In this document: positions 45,459 through 53,644 of the stretch, piece after piece
Numbering within the stretch: the stretch's first letter is position 1
Layout of the letters: every line of letters starts with the position of its first letter
Assembly: GCF_000612585.1 (NCBI RefSeq)
Contig: NZ_JFCA01000016.1
Coordinates: 1 to 64,000, forward strand
Source: Pseudomonas sp. CHM02
GTDB taxonomy: Bacteria; Pseudomonadota; Gammaproteobacteria; Pseudomonadales; Pseudomonadaceae
Length of the DNA: 64,000 nucleotides
Direction of reading: 5' to 3'
Translations under genes and position numbers: made by a program
Notes under the pieces: model-generated
The model's database searches: none
Seen by the model: the letters and a program-made list of their open reading frames with translations, nothing else
Told to the model about the DNA's origin: nothing

Positions 45459-45797
45459 TTACGGGTGGAAGGCGCGCTCAAACGTCGCCGTCACTTTGAA
45501 TACGCCCCCACCCATGGGGGTCGGGGTTGGGTTTTTGCAGGTGAACAGGCCAAGCTGGCCCAGCGGCGTGGTCCACAAGAAGGCCTTGGCGCCCTTGTGA
45601 CGGTCGAAGAACGCCATAATTTCCAGCGCTCTTGCCTGCCCGCCCGTGTGGGTGATCGGGTAGGAATCGACTTTGTTGTTGATCCCATCCCCGACCTCTT
45701 GCTTGTAGCCGTCCCCGAACTGCGAGGTGCGCACCCGATAGGTAATATCGGGTGCCTCTCCGTGCTGGGTGGCCCAAGTGAACGTTTCAATCGCCAT
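45459..45797 (-). CDS. Phage minor tail protein M
   Basis: The 112-residue protein starts MAIETFTWATQHGEAPDITYRVRTSQFGDGYKQEV, the DUF2460/lambda M-type pattern, and lies between the tape measure and L as in lambda. It links the tube to the tip complex. Confidence 0.88.
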   Translation of the reverse strand: MAIETFTWATQHGEAPDITYRVRTSQFGDGYKQEVGDGINNKVDSYPITHTGGQARALEIMAFFDRHKGAKAFLWTTPLGQLGLFTCKNPTPTPMGGGVFKVTATFERAFHP

Positions 45798-45799
45798 GG

Positions 45800-48700
45800 T
45801 TATCTCCCGTTGATCACGCGCCACGTTGCGCCCCCACTGGGGCTCAACGTTCTGCGCTCATTTGCTGCGATCTCAGCCCGGATCAAGGTGAGGAACTGCG
45901 GGGCCAACTTTTGACCCAGCGCAGTATCTGCGGTCGCATCGGCTTCGCCATTACGATTGATGTTGATGGTGATCTCCGTCTTCGACTCGGTGTTTCCACC
46001 CCCACCCAATACCCCACCGCCGCTTAGCGCGCGCACACCAAGTTCACCACCAGCCGTCCTGGTCAGCGGCATGATTGCCTCTGGCCCAGCCTCGGCGAAG
46101 ATGCCCGCGCCCTTTGCGAAGGCGAACATCTGCGGCTTGTCGTGCACCTGGTTGCTGAAGCTGGAAAGGCTTGGCGAGTCGTACACGCCGCCCTTGGCGT
46201 TCGCAGTAATGGCACTGCCAATGCTGGAGCCGAAGCTGGTGCCTCCCCCGCCCCATGCAGCCGCTATGCTCGAAAAAATACTGGATGCTGCCTGCCGAGT
46301 AGCGATGCGCGCCATGTCCGCCAGGATCGACTTGGTGAAGTCCGAGAACGAAAGTTTTCCGGTGATGGCAAAATTCGCGACTGCGTCTTCCATGCTGGAA
46401 AAGGCATTGGTAAACAGGCTCTTGGTCTGTCCCGCCACATCGTTTGCAGATTGCAGATAGTTCTGGAAAGCCGACGATGCTCCACTACGCCAGTCACCCT
46501 GGGCCTCCGACATCTTGTCGTAGTTATCGACCACGGTGTCGCGGTACTTCCTTTCCGCATCCTCAAGGCTGGCCAGGTCGCGCATGTAGTCTTCCTGGCT
46601 GTACTTGTCAGGCGCGGTCTTGCGACGATCCAGAAGCTTGGCGCGCTCGTCGTTGAACTTGTCCGTGGTTGCGTCGAGGCTCGCTTGCAGTGCTGCTTGC
46701 CGGTCTCCCAGGCCCAGACCGTTTGCTGCGCGGGAGCCAGCAGCTTCCAGTGCGGCACGCTGACGTTCCAGCTGATTGACGTACGCCTTTGAGGCGGCCT
46801 TCAGCTGCTCCACGCGACCCTTCTCGTTTGTGGCGATAACCGTCAGTTGGCTGTCTGCATCCTTCTGAGCCTTGACCATCCCCTGCCGTGCATCGGCAAT
46901 TTTCTGGTCAAGCTGAATGCTCTGAGCCGCCGTTGTGCCTTTCTTGGCCTTGGCAGCCTCCAAAGCGTCGATCTCGGCCTGGTAAGCCGCAGTGACATCA
47001 TCCTTTTCCTGGCTGATCAGGGCCGACCGTTGCTTGGCATAGTCCGACAGCGATACCACACCAGCCTTCTGCTCAGCCTCCAGCTCCTTCTGGGCATTCC
47101 GGTATTCATTGACGATGTCGGACAGGTTGTTTTTGGCGTTGTTGAAGCTGGACAGATCGACTTGAGAGCTGGCGGCCTTGGGGTCTTTGTACTTGTCGCT
47201 GACCGACTTAAGCGACACCGCGTACTCACGATTAATGCGATCCGCATCGACATTACTACCGGCAAGAGCCTTGGCCCTTTTACGATCCAACTCTTCAATT
47301 TCGAGCTTTTTCTTCTGCTCTTTATCAAGCCCGGCCAGATAACTTGTATGTAAGCCTTGGGCGGCCTCAATCGCATCGTCTTCGGTCTTTCTGCTGTCGC
47401 CTATGTACTTGTTCTTGGCTTTCTCTCCCTCAATTTGAAGCTGGAGAAAATTAATGCGCGCCTGAATGGCTGCTCTTTCTTTAGGGCTTACCTCCTGAGA
47501 GTTAATCCGAACGCCACCAACATCAAAAGCGTCAGATCCGGTTAGCTTTGATTGCAGTTCTTTTACCTGGTCTTCAAGCGTTTTCTCGCGACCGACATCT
47601 CCAAGGCCATCCAGCGCACCACTTGCAGCGCTTTTTATGCCTCTCCAGGCTTTTTCCCAGAGACTCAAATTCTGTATGACTTGGGCCGAACGAGATTGGA
47701 CAGTCTCGGCATATGTATCGGTCAGCAGCTTTGTTGCGCCGATCTCGTTGCCTTGCTCTTTCAGAGCCACAATCTGCGAATAAACTGCCGCAGTCAAAAA
47801 ATGATATTGATCGTTTAGGGATTTCGCTGCCGATACAGGATCTTCCGCGATTTTGACGAACTCCGCGACCGTCGCGTCAACGGATTTTCCTGTCGCCTTC
47901 TCCATTGAGAGAGCAGCTTCGGCGATCTCTACAAAGCTTTCTCTGGCCAATTTTCCGCTGGCTGCCAAGGATGCGAGAACATCAGCAGCGGCTCCCGTGG
48001 TGCCCACTGTCGCGCTCACCTGCCTGGACATTACACTTAGTTGGCCAGAGCTCGTGCCTGCAAAATTCCCAGTTTGGATAATCGCATTATTGAAGGCCTC
48101 TGTTTCCTTGATCCCGCTGTAATACGCATAAGCAAGTGCTCCAACAGCCGCTGCGGCAATGCCTACAGGCGCAGCCAAAGCCAGCATGCTAGATGCTGAT
48201 GCCCCCGCTCCAGCGCCAAGTTGCGCAATAGCTCTAGCGCCACTTCCCCAGTCGCCGGCTTGGATGGCGTTCGTCAGCTGCATGACGTTTTCTTGAGCCT
48301 GGCGGGTGCCGAGCTTGAGTTTGTCAAAAGCTCCCGCGGCGTCCGTCAGCCCTGCACGATCCTTCCCAATCTTGGCCAGCGCATCGTTGTAACGATCGGC
48401 GTCAATTTGACCAGACTTGTGCAGATCGTTGAGGGCTTTCTCCTGAGCTTCAAGCTTCGCCAGCTTGGCAGTCACCGGGTCAATCCCATTGACAGTTCGT
48501 TTCAGCGCCTCAATCTGGCGGTTTTCGGCATCGATCAGCTTCTGCTTCTGCGCCAACTCCTTAGCTTCGGCCTTTTCGATTTTGTCGTAGGCCTTGCCCA
48601 ACTGGTCCTGGTACTTGGCCTGTTCCTCGATAGTGACCAATCCGCCCTTGCGTGCGCGCTCAAGCAAGCCTTCTGCCTGAATCAGCGACTCCATGCTAGT

Positions 48701-49018
48701 AATGTTGCTGGTCATGGCTCGATCAAGCTGGCCAATCACGTTGATTTCAGAGACAGCGCTATCGGCTGCTTTGCGACTCGCACCGGATCTGCGATCTATC
48801 GCGGCAGTCGACTTATCGACGCCCTGGGCTATCTCATTTTCTGCCTGAGTGATCTTCTTGCCCGTGTTGGCCAAGCCCTCACCAGTCTTGCCCAGGTCAT
48901 CAATCGCCTTTTGGGCGCCCTCTGCCGAGTCCACCAATTTATTCAGGTCGTCTGCAGCCTTTGCCGCTTGCGATGACTCAACGGCAATGCCCAAGGAGGC
49001 GAAGTTAGTGCTCATCAT
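45800..49018 (-). CDS. Phage tail tape measure protein
   Basis: The 1072-residue protein sets tail length. It has an N-terminal coiled-coil region (about 20-240), a hydrophobic stretch around 265-305 (SSMLALAAPVGIAAAAVGALAYAYY), a long central helical region and a C-terminal FTKSILADMARIATRQAASSIFSSIAAA segment typical of lambda H-like tape measures. Preceded by a terminator-RBS element. Either of the first two ATG codons could be the start. Confidence 0.93.
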   Translation of the reverse strand: MMSTNFASLGIAVESSQAAKAADDLNKLVDSAEGAQKAIDDLGKTGEGLANTGKKITQAENEIAQGVDKSTAAIDRRSGASRKAADSAVSEINVIGQLDRAMTSNITSMESLIQAEGLLERARKGGLVTIEEQAKYQDQLGKAYDKIEKAEAKELAQKQKLIDAENRQIEALKRTVNGIDPVTAKLAKLEAQEKALNDLHKSGQIDADRYNDALAKIGKDRAGLTDAAGAFDKLKLGTRQAQENVMQLTNAIQAGDWGSGARAIAQLGAGAGASASSMLALAAPVGIAAAAVGALAYAYYSGIKETEAFNNAIIQTGNFAGTSSGQLSVMSRQVSATVGTTGAAADVLASLAASGKLARESFVEIAEAALSMEKATGKSVDATVAEFVKIAEDPVSAAKSLNDQYHFLTAAVYSQIVALKEQGNEIGATKLLTDTYAETVQSRSAQVIQNLSLWEKAWRGIKSAASGALDGLGDVGREKTLEDQVKELQSKLTGSDAFDVGGVRINSQEVSPKERAAIQARINFLQLQIEGEKAKNKYIGDSRKTEDDAIEAAQGLHTSYLAGLDKEQKKKLEIEELDRKRAKALAGSNVDADRINREYAVSLKSVSDKYKDPKAASSQVDLSSFNNAKNNLSDIVNEYRNAQKELEAEQKAGVVSLSDYAKQRSALISQEKDDVTAAYQAEIDALEAAKAKKGTTAAQSIQLDQKIADARQGMVKAQKDADSQLTVIATNEKGRVEQLKAASKAYVNQLERQRAALEAAGSRAANGLGLGDRQAALQASLDATTDKFNDERAKLLDRRKTAPDKYSQEDYMRDLASLEDAERKYRDTVVDNYDKMSEAQGDWRSGASSAFQNYLQSANDVAGQTKSLFTNAFSSMEDAVANFAITGKLSFSDFTKSILADMARIATRQAASSIFSSIAAAWGGGGTSFGSSIGSAITANAKGGVYDSPSLSSFSNQVHDKPQMFAFAKGAGIFAEAGPEAIMPLTRTAGGELGVRALSGGGVLGGGGNTESKTEITININRNGEADATADTALGQKLAPQFLTLIRAEIAANERRTLSPSGGATWRVINGR

Positions 49019-49055
49019 TTTCTCCGGGCAATAAAAAACCCGCTCAATGGCGGGC
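49019..49055 (-). promoter_or_regulatory. Terminator-RBS element, copy 3 (before tape measure)
   Basis: On the minus strand a GCCCGCCATTGAGCGGG hairpin is followed by TTTTTTATTGCCCGGAG and the tape-measure ATG. It separates the accessory island from the tape-measure gene. Confidence 0.7.
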
Positions 49056-49078
49056 TTGTTTGAACATTGGTTTGGTGG

Positions 49079-49423
49079 CTATTTCTTCAAGCTGGCGTTC
49101 TTCTCAGCAAGTTGGCAGGTGGTTTTAATATCTGCCTGGCTCTCGGCGGTGAATTTCGCAACTGGGTACAGGCCAATACCCTCAACCACGTACATTGCGT
49201 ACCCGCCATATCCGCCGGCGCGGTTCTTTGCGTTCACCTCCCCGCAGACCACGGCCTCATTACCCACTCGATACACTTGCTCATTTCTGAACTGCGCAGA
49301 GCCCGCATCAAATAGATTCCGCTTAACCTCTTCTCTTGCCTGCTGCACGTCGCCATTGCCGCACCCGCCAAGCAGTGCCGAAACAACAACCACGGGCCAG
49401 AGCATCGCGTATTTATTCCTCAT
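49079..49423 (-). CDS. Prophage lipoprotein, hypothetical
   Basis: The product, about 114 residues, starts MRNKYAMLWPVVVVSALLGGCGNGD with a lipobox LLGGC, so it is an outer-membrane-type lipoprotein. It overlaps the end of the 285-residue gene upstream, implying coupling. A phage-encoded lipoprotein expressed from a lysogen could act in surface exclusion, but nothing specific shows it. ATG 49429 is an alternative start. Confidence 0.65.
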   Translation of the reverse strand: MRNKYAMLWPVVVVSALLGGCGNGDVQQAREEVKRNLFDAGSAQFRNEQVYRVGNEAVVCGEVNAKNRAGGYGGYAMYVVEGIGLYPVAKFTAESQADIKTTCQLAEKNASLKK

Positions 49424-50270
49424 CCTCATCCTCGCATTCCGTTTCCATAATTCTAACCAGGCCTCGAAAGCCGCCGACCTTCTCAATGAAGTCATCAAAG
49501 AAGTGACCGTCCGATCCGCACATAACCCTCATCCCCTCAAGGAGTCCAAGCTTTTCCCGGTAGCTGCATATCGTCGAGCCAATGGTCTTGGCCATGAGCA
49601 AAAAACGCAGGTAGTCGCCACCACTCACGTGAATGGAACCGATATCTGAGGACATTTGCTGCCAGCCCTTGAATTCGATCTGGCTCTTGGTGATCGGGTG
49701 CCAACCTCCCTGCCAGTCCTCTTCGATGAAGATGGGCAGCATTCCCGGGGGAATACACTCGATGCGCCCATGCTGCCGGAGGATATGAAGCCGGTTATTT
49801 CTCCAAGGCATGGCAACAAAGCGGTAGCCGACTATATTGCCCGATGGGGCAAGCATGTTGCGATATGGAAGACGGTAATACCGCTCGACAAAGGGGTTAA
49901 ACGTCTCGACCAATTGAATGCGCTTACCGTCTGCGCCAATTTTCCCTGTGTCTGACACGTTGAGAACAATTTCCTCTGGCCCTGCCCACGGCCCACGCTC
50001 CAGGGTTTCGGGCGCAAATAGCGACCTCAGATACTTTTCATCAGCACCAGCAAAGCGCATGGGGAACCGAAGGTAAAGCATCGCACCGCCTTTGGTGACG
50101 TTTTCAAGGGCACGAGCTCCATGCTTTTCGATGGCCGATTCGATTTGCCGCTTGTCATCAGCCGTCAAGCGATAGCACTCTCGGTCAGTTGGATTTACTG
50201 TCTCGTGAGGCTCAAGCAAATAAGGTTGGACCAGCTTTAATATGTTCACATCGCGAGCATCCCTGTTCAA
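49413..50270 (-). CDS. Prophage accessory protein of unknown function (285 residues)
   Basis: Starts MNRDARDVNILKLVQPYLLEPHETVNPTDR and ends in an acidic tail ETECEDEDEE. There is no membrane segment or known motif that I can see; it has many aromatic and Gly residues in the centre (PWRNNRLHILRQHGRIECIPPGMLPIFIEEDW). It lies in an accessory island between the tail chaperones and tape measure, coupled to the lipoprotein gene. Confidence 0.65.
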   Translation of the reverse strand: MNRDARDVNILKLVQPYLLEPHETVNPTDRECYRLTADDKRQIESAIEKHGARALENVTKGGAMLYLRFPMRFAGADEKYLRSLFAPETLERGPWAGPEEIVLNVSDTGKIGADGKRIQLVETFNPFVERYYRLPYRNMLAPSGNIVGYRFVAMPWRNNRLHILRQHGRIECIPPGMLPIFIEEDWQGGWHPITKSQIEFKGWQQMSSDIGSIHVSGGDYLRFLLMAKTIGSTICSYREKLGLLEGMRVMCGSDGHFFDDFIEKVGGFRGLVRIMETECEDEDEE

Positions 50271-50547
50271 AGACGGGAGACTCTACCACTGACGGATTGA
50301 CTGTTGAAACGCCAACACGAAAGCCCCGCATGGGCGGGGTTCTTCGGGATTGTGGGGGGCTAGGCGGTGTCGTTGGGAATTGCCAGATGCAAAAAGCCCA
50401 GCGCGTGGGCTGGGCCTGATCTGCACTCCGACTCCAACGCCTCATTGGCGGATCGGTTAGTCGAAATTGGAATCCAGGCTTGTACAATGTCAAAAAATAA
50501 AAGGGCGCGCAACAAAAAGCCCAGCGCAGGGCTGGGCTAGCAAACGT
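50271..50547 (-). terminator. Terminator cluster in the accessory island
   Basis: No gene is seen in this stretch. Three hairpins face leftward: GCCCAGCCCTGCGCTGGGC with T run (50514-50537), GCCCAGCCCACGCGCTGGGC with T run (50391-50416), and CCCCGCCCATGCGGGG with TTT (about 50319-50340). The first two are near copies. They follow the VOC gene and insulate it from the 285-residue gene, as around moron cassettes. Confidence 0.65.
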
Positions 50548-50904
50548 TTATGACTCCGCACTCCAGACCGCCAACTCATATCCATCCAGGTCAATGAAAT
50601 GAAATCTTTTGCCCCCAGGGAACGAAAAAATCTCCCGGTTTATTGTCGCTCCTGCTGCGCAGAGACGACGCTGAGTTTCCTCAAGATCATCACCATAAAG
50701 AATTACTAGCGGACCGCCAGGTCGAACGGGCTCTCCAGTTGTGAATCCTCCGGTGAGCCTGCCATCGCTGAATTCGGTATAGCCGGGCCCGTAGTCTACG
50801 AATGTCCAACCAAATGCCGAGCCATAGAAAGCTTTACTGCGGGAAATGTCGCTAACGTTGAACTCGACATTGTCGATTTGATGATCGTTTCCTCTAACAC
50901 TCAT
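50548..50904 (-). CDS. VOC-family (glyoxalase-like) protein, prophage cargo
   Basis: The 118-residue single-domain protein has the VOC fold pattern: IDNVEFNVSDISRSKAFYGSAFGWTF, GGFTTGE, GATINREIFSFPGGKRFHFIDLDGYELAVWS. Members are lyases, dioxygenases or resistance binders, so substrate is unknown. AGGAGG lies just before the ATG. It is a non-structural gene within the tail cluster. Confidence 0.82.
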   Translation of the reverse strand: MSVRGNDHQIDNVEFNVSDISRSKAFYGSAFGWTFVDYGPGYTEFSDGRLTGGFTTGEPVRPGGPLVILYGDDLEETQRRLCAAGATINREIFSFPGGKRFHFIDLDGYELAVWSAES

Positions 50905-51121
50905 GATTCACCTCCTTGCTGTACAAAAGCCTCATCATGACTCGATCCTGGCCAGGCATCCAGCGTGTATGGAATGCCAGTAGCCGCTTCCACACTCTCC
51001 GTAGTAGCGTTACGACGTCATCAAGCGCCAAGGATCGGTCATGCCAGTCATCTGCCTTTTCAATAATCTTCCGAAGGATCCCGACAACTTGGGGTCTGTC
51101 CTCGGCTGGGGGGTTATTCAA
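50894..51121 (-). CDS. Possible small protein upstream of the VOC gene
   Basis: A 75-residue charged frame (MNNPPAEDRPQVVGILRKIIEKADDWHD...) whose end overlaps the VOC start by 11 bases. It also overlaps the rightward gene at 51041 by 81 bases, so one of the two may not be real. Low confidence. Confidence 0.3.
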   Translation of the reverse strand: MNNPPAEDRPQVVGILRKIIEKADDWHDRSLALDDVVTLLRRVWKRLLAFHTRWMPGQDRVMMRLLYSKEVNHEC

Positions 51122-51331
51122 AAATCACCCTGGAGATTCATCGGTATCTATGCATCTGAGGATGCAGCACGGGCTGAGGCCACCGCTAGAGGTCCTCGCA
51201 ATATCGTCGAGTATGGATCTCACTGCATCGGCACCAACGAATTCGTCGGCGGCCTTACACCACCGAAATCGCATGACGATTCGCTTTTTCGAAATGGACT
51301 ACCCCAGGACCAGACGCAACCTCAGCGGTAA
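51041..51331 (+). CDS. Small hypothetical protein, opposite strand in tail cluster
   Basis: The 96-residue product starts MPVICLFNNLPKDPDNLGSVLGWGVIQKSPWRFIGIYASEDAARAEATARGP and looks like a compact folded protein with good codon use, after AAGGA. It is on the strand opposite to the tail genes, typical of an independently expressed cargo gene. No family recognised. Confidence 0.55.
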   Translation: MPVICLFNNLPKDPDNLGSVLGWGVIQKSPWRFIGIYASEDAARAEATARGPRNIVEYGSHCIGTNEFVGGLTPPKSHDDSLFRNGLPQDQTQPQR

Positions 51332-51518
51332 GCCCAGGTTTGCCTGTGTAACTACGACTGTAACCACCTTTGCTCTGGCACTTGCCGGAGAATTTCATGC
51401 GATCGATCTCGGCACCGCCGTCCAGGATGGCGACTTCGGCTTCAGCCCCGCAGATATGTCCGTCGATAACGGTGAAAAGGTCGTGAATGGTTAGCAAGTA
51501 ACGCTGGCTTGGCTGCAT
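51255..51518 (-). CDS. Small hypothetical protein, accessory island
   Basis: The 87-residue product starts MQPSQRYLLTIHDLFTVIDGHICGAE, after AAGGGG at good spacing. It overlaps the 3' end of the rightward gene at 51041 by 77 bases (convergent). Two cysteines, no signal. Unknown function. Confidence 0.5.
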   Translation of the reverse strand: MQPSQRYLLTIHDLFTVIDGHICGAEAEVAILDGGAEIDRMKFSGKCQSKGGYSRSYTGKPGLTAEVASGPGVVHFEKANRHAISVV

Positions 51519-51566
51519 CCAGCCCCCCTTCTGCCGGGCGGGCAGTGAGAAATGAATTTAAGGATT

Positions 51567-51620
51567 CCCCAGTCCTTCGCCTGCAAGCCCAAGGACTGGG
51601 GTTGCGCCAATTTCGGCGCG
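51567..51620 (+). terminator. Strong hairpin pair before the gene at 51640
   Basis: CCCCAGTCCTT 51567-51577 pairs perfectly with AAGGACTGGGG 51591-51601, followed by GCGCC 51604-51608 / GGCGC 51615-51619 and GTTTA. They could be terminators for the genes on either side or a 5' structure of the rightward gene. Confidence 0.5.
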
Positions 51621-51639
51621 TTTATGACCTGGAGGTCAA

Positions 51640-51909
51640 ATGTCAAAAGACGGAATGCTCGATCCACTTGAGGGACTTAGCTCGCCAATCGGTCTAGGCA
51701 CACTTGCCGTTACGATTGCACTGACTAGGGCCGTTCAACAACTGGCTGGCAAAGATAGCGATGTTGTTGTGCGTGCACTTACAGCAGCGCTCGACTCGGA
51801 GATTTTCCAAAATGCCGACCCCGAAGTTCGAAAGAACTTTGAGGCACCGATCCATCAAGCGTTGAAGACTGCCACACGGGTAAAGGCGCTCATGAATCCA
51901 TCCAGTTAA
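51640..51909 (+). CDS. Small hypothetical protein, opposite strand cargo
   Basis: The 89-residue helix-rich product starts MSKDGMLDPLEGLSSPIGLGTLAVTIALTRAVQQL after GGAGG. One mildly hydrophobic segment. Rightward against the tail genes, in the accessory island. Unknown function. Confidence 0.6.
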   Translation: MSKDGMLDPLEGLSSPIGLGTLAVTIALTRAVQQLAGKDSDVVVRALTAALDSEIFQNADPEVRKNFEAPIHQALKTATRVKALMNPSS

Positions 51910-52145
51910 AGGTGATTTAACGCTTTTTCGAGTGCTGCCGTGCTCTCTGGTGTGGCACCTATCCCAAGGGCAAGCTCGATACGGCGAAGCCGGCGCTCCA
52001 GTAGGTCGGCTTTCTCCTGCGCCTTTTCAGCTAAATCAGGCGACAAAGAAACTCCGACAGCCGAGACAAACATTTGGCCTTTCAGAATCTCCGCTTCGCT
52101 AATGAAAACTCGCCCTTCTTCATCGAATGCAAACGGCTGAGTCAT
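51906..52145 (-). CDS. Small phage protein downstream of the tail chaperone
   Basis: The 79-residue product starts MTQPFAFDEEGRVFISEAEILKG and has a C-terminal helix (DLAEKAQEKADLLERRLRRIELALGI). It resembles short C-terminal modules of tail-tip proteins in its FISEAEI motif, but its function is unknown. It has a reasonable start after a purine-rich stretch. Confidence 0.6.
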   Translation of the reverse strand: MTQPFAFDEEGRVFISEAEILKGQMFVSAVGVSLSPDLAEKAQEKADLLERRLRRIELALGIGATPESTAALEKALNHL

Positions 52146-52205
52146 ATCCTGCTCCTGCGGCCATGCCGCGTCATGTTGGTTATTTTGCGTCTTTATGCCT
52201 GAGGA

Positions 52206-52912
52206 TCAGGCGCCCCTCGCACTCTCCCGCTGCTCCGCCATCACCTGCAGGGCTTCAGCCTCCATCCGCCGGAAGTCGCTGAAAATGGTTTGTCGCTGGC
52301 TGATCGGTACGCCACTCATCCGAATCACACCGGGGAGAACGCTGTAGTCCATGCCTGTTGCGCCGCACGCGCCTGTGCGCCACTGGGTGCTCATGGCCTC
52401 GAAGACTTTGAAGGCCTCCCAGTTGTCCGGCCAGATTCCGACGTCCTTGTCGGGGATGTCCTGACGCGATAAGCCGAAAGCCATCAGATCTGCATCTGAC
52501 GGCCCCGGCTCATACAGCGCGCGGGAGGCGCTTAGGAGTTTCCCAGGCGGGCTTCGCTGAAGGCTTCGGCGTAAGCATTCAACACTGCCTTCGGCGCCGA
52601 GTTGATCGAATTAACGAGGATGCGCACGTTTTCAGGCGTGAATTCCTCTTCGATATCCCATCCCACCACCACATCCAGCAACTGGTCTGCTTGCAGGGCG
52701 ATCTGAGCAGCCGTGAAGTCCTTCAGGTCCATATCCCCAACCTGCTTGCCCAGCTCGTCGTGCCGCTCGTTCCAGTTGGTGTAAAGCTCGGCCAGCGCGG
52801 TTCGGTCCAGGTACTTGAACTCGAACTCCACCTTTTCGGCGTTGTAGCCTGCGCGCTGGATCATCACCGGCGCCTTGAAGGTCGGCTTCTGGATCAACTT
52901 GAACTTGGCCAT
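52206..52912 (-). CDS. Tail assembly chaperone fusion GT, made by -1 frameshift
   Basis: If the ribosome slips at 52538-52544 (GGGAAAC), reading continues in the -1 frame through 110 more residues (DLMAFGLSRQDIPDKD, DNWEAFKVFEAMSTQWRTG), a DUF1799-like T domain, to give a protein of about 235 residues. The T frame has an ATG at 52484 but no Shine-Dalgarno, and its frame is open back to the slip site. Homologous to lambda G-T. Confidence 0.78.
52532..52912 (-). CDS. Phage tail assembly chaperone G
   Basis: The 126-residue product (MAKFKLIQKPTFKAPVMIQRAGYNAEKVEFEFKYLDRTALAELY) is the unshifted tail assembly chaperone, lying between tail tube and tape measure as in lambda. It guides the tape measure during tail tube assembly. 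Its last codons contain the slippery site. Confidence 0.85.
   Translation of the reverse strand: MAKFKLIQKPTFKAPVMIQRAGYNAEKVEFEFKYLDRTALAELYTNWNERHDELGKQVGDMDLKDFTAAQIALQADQLLDVVVGWDIEEEFTPENVRILVNSINSAPKAVLNAYAEAFSEARLGNS
52538..52544 (-). other. Programmed -1 frameshift heptamer GGGAAAC
   Basis: The heptamer is in the right phase (G GGA AAC in frame, then TCC TAA) and lies two codons before the G stop. It fits X-XXY-YYZ and is nearly the GGGAAAG of lambda G/GT. Confidence 0.8.
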
Positions 52913-52915
52913 GGA

Positions 52916-53572
52916 TTACACCGTGGCCGCGTAGCGAGTTGGACGACCGGTCAGGGCGATGCTGATAACACGGGTCATCAGGTTGTTACGGGACATGGTC
53001 GGCGTCGAAGTGATCGATACGTAGCCGTTGTAGATGATGCTGCTGCCGCCAGGAAGGTTGAGTCGGAGCAGGCGTGCTTGCTTGTCGTCGTCAGCGGCCT
53101 CACAGACTTCCACATAGGGCTTGGAAGGATCATCGGCGACGGTGATGGTCAGCGTGATCGGATTCTTAGTCGTTGGCATCTGGCGATCATCGTCGTCAGC
53201 CAAGAAACCAAAGGTCAGAAACTGCTGATCGCCGCCGCTGGAATTCAGCTCGGTGATTTGCGAAATCTCAGTGAAACCGGTCACCTCCCGCACCGAGCCA
53301 ATGCCTGAGCCGGCCGGATACTGCTGGACGTTGAGGGTATTCACGTTTTCCAACGCGAAAGTGCCGCTGGCGATCTCGCCGACACGAACGCCCCGCCCTT
53401 CAAGTCGGGTCCAGCCGGAGTTGACGGCAATAACATCACCCTCGGCCAGGCCATGCGCTGCCGCGGTAGCGACGGCTGGATTGGCGTTAGTCAAAGCGGT
53501 GAATGGGATCGCGGGACCATAGGTGGCTGCAATCTCGAAGGTGGCGCCGTTGGGCATTTGGATGCCGGCCAT
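52916..53572 (-). CDS. Major tail tube protein
   Basis: The 218-residue protein starts MAGIQMPNGATFEIAATYGPAIPFTALTNANPAVATAAAHGL and ends with STPTMSRNNLMTRVISIALTGRPTRYAATV, with a tail-tube fold pattern. Position between the tail terminator and the chaperone G is the canonical lambda V/HK97 major tail place. Confidence 0.85.
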   Translation of the reverse strand: MAGIQMPNGATFEIAATYGPAIPFTALTNANPAVATAAAHGLAEGDVIAVNSGWTRLEGRGVRVGEIASGTFALENVNTLNVQQYPAGSGIGSVREVTGFTEISQITELNSSGGDQQFLTFGFLADDDDRQMPTTKNPITLTITVADDPSKPYVEVCEAADDDKQARLLRLNLPGGSSIIYNGYVSITSTPTMSRNNLMTRVISIALTGRPTRYAATV

Positions 53573-53595
53573 GGGTGTTTCCTCTTTTCAGAAAT

Positions 53596-53622
53596 GACAA
53601 AACCCGCACTGAGGCGGGTTTC
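53596..53622 (-). terminator. Terminator before the tail tube gene
   Basis: AACCCGC 53601-53607 / GCGGGTT 53614-53620 with an A tract on the plus strand, between the tail terminator gene and the tail tube gene. Confidence 0.6.
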
Positions 53623-53644
53623 GGGGTTTGCCCAACGGGCGTAT

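Noticed and set aside
50212-50493. Minus-strand frame of 93 codons between the VOC and 285-residue genes
   Set aside because: It runs through two terminator hairpins and has no ribosome site or plausible protein pattern.
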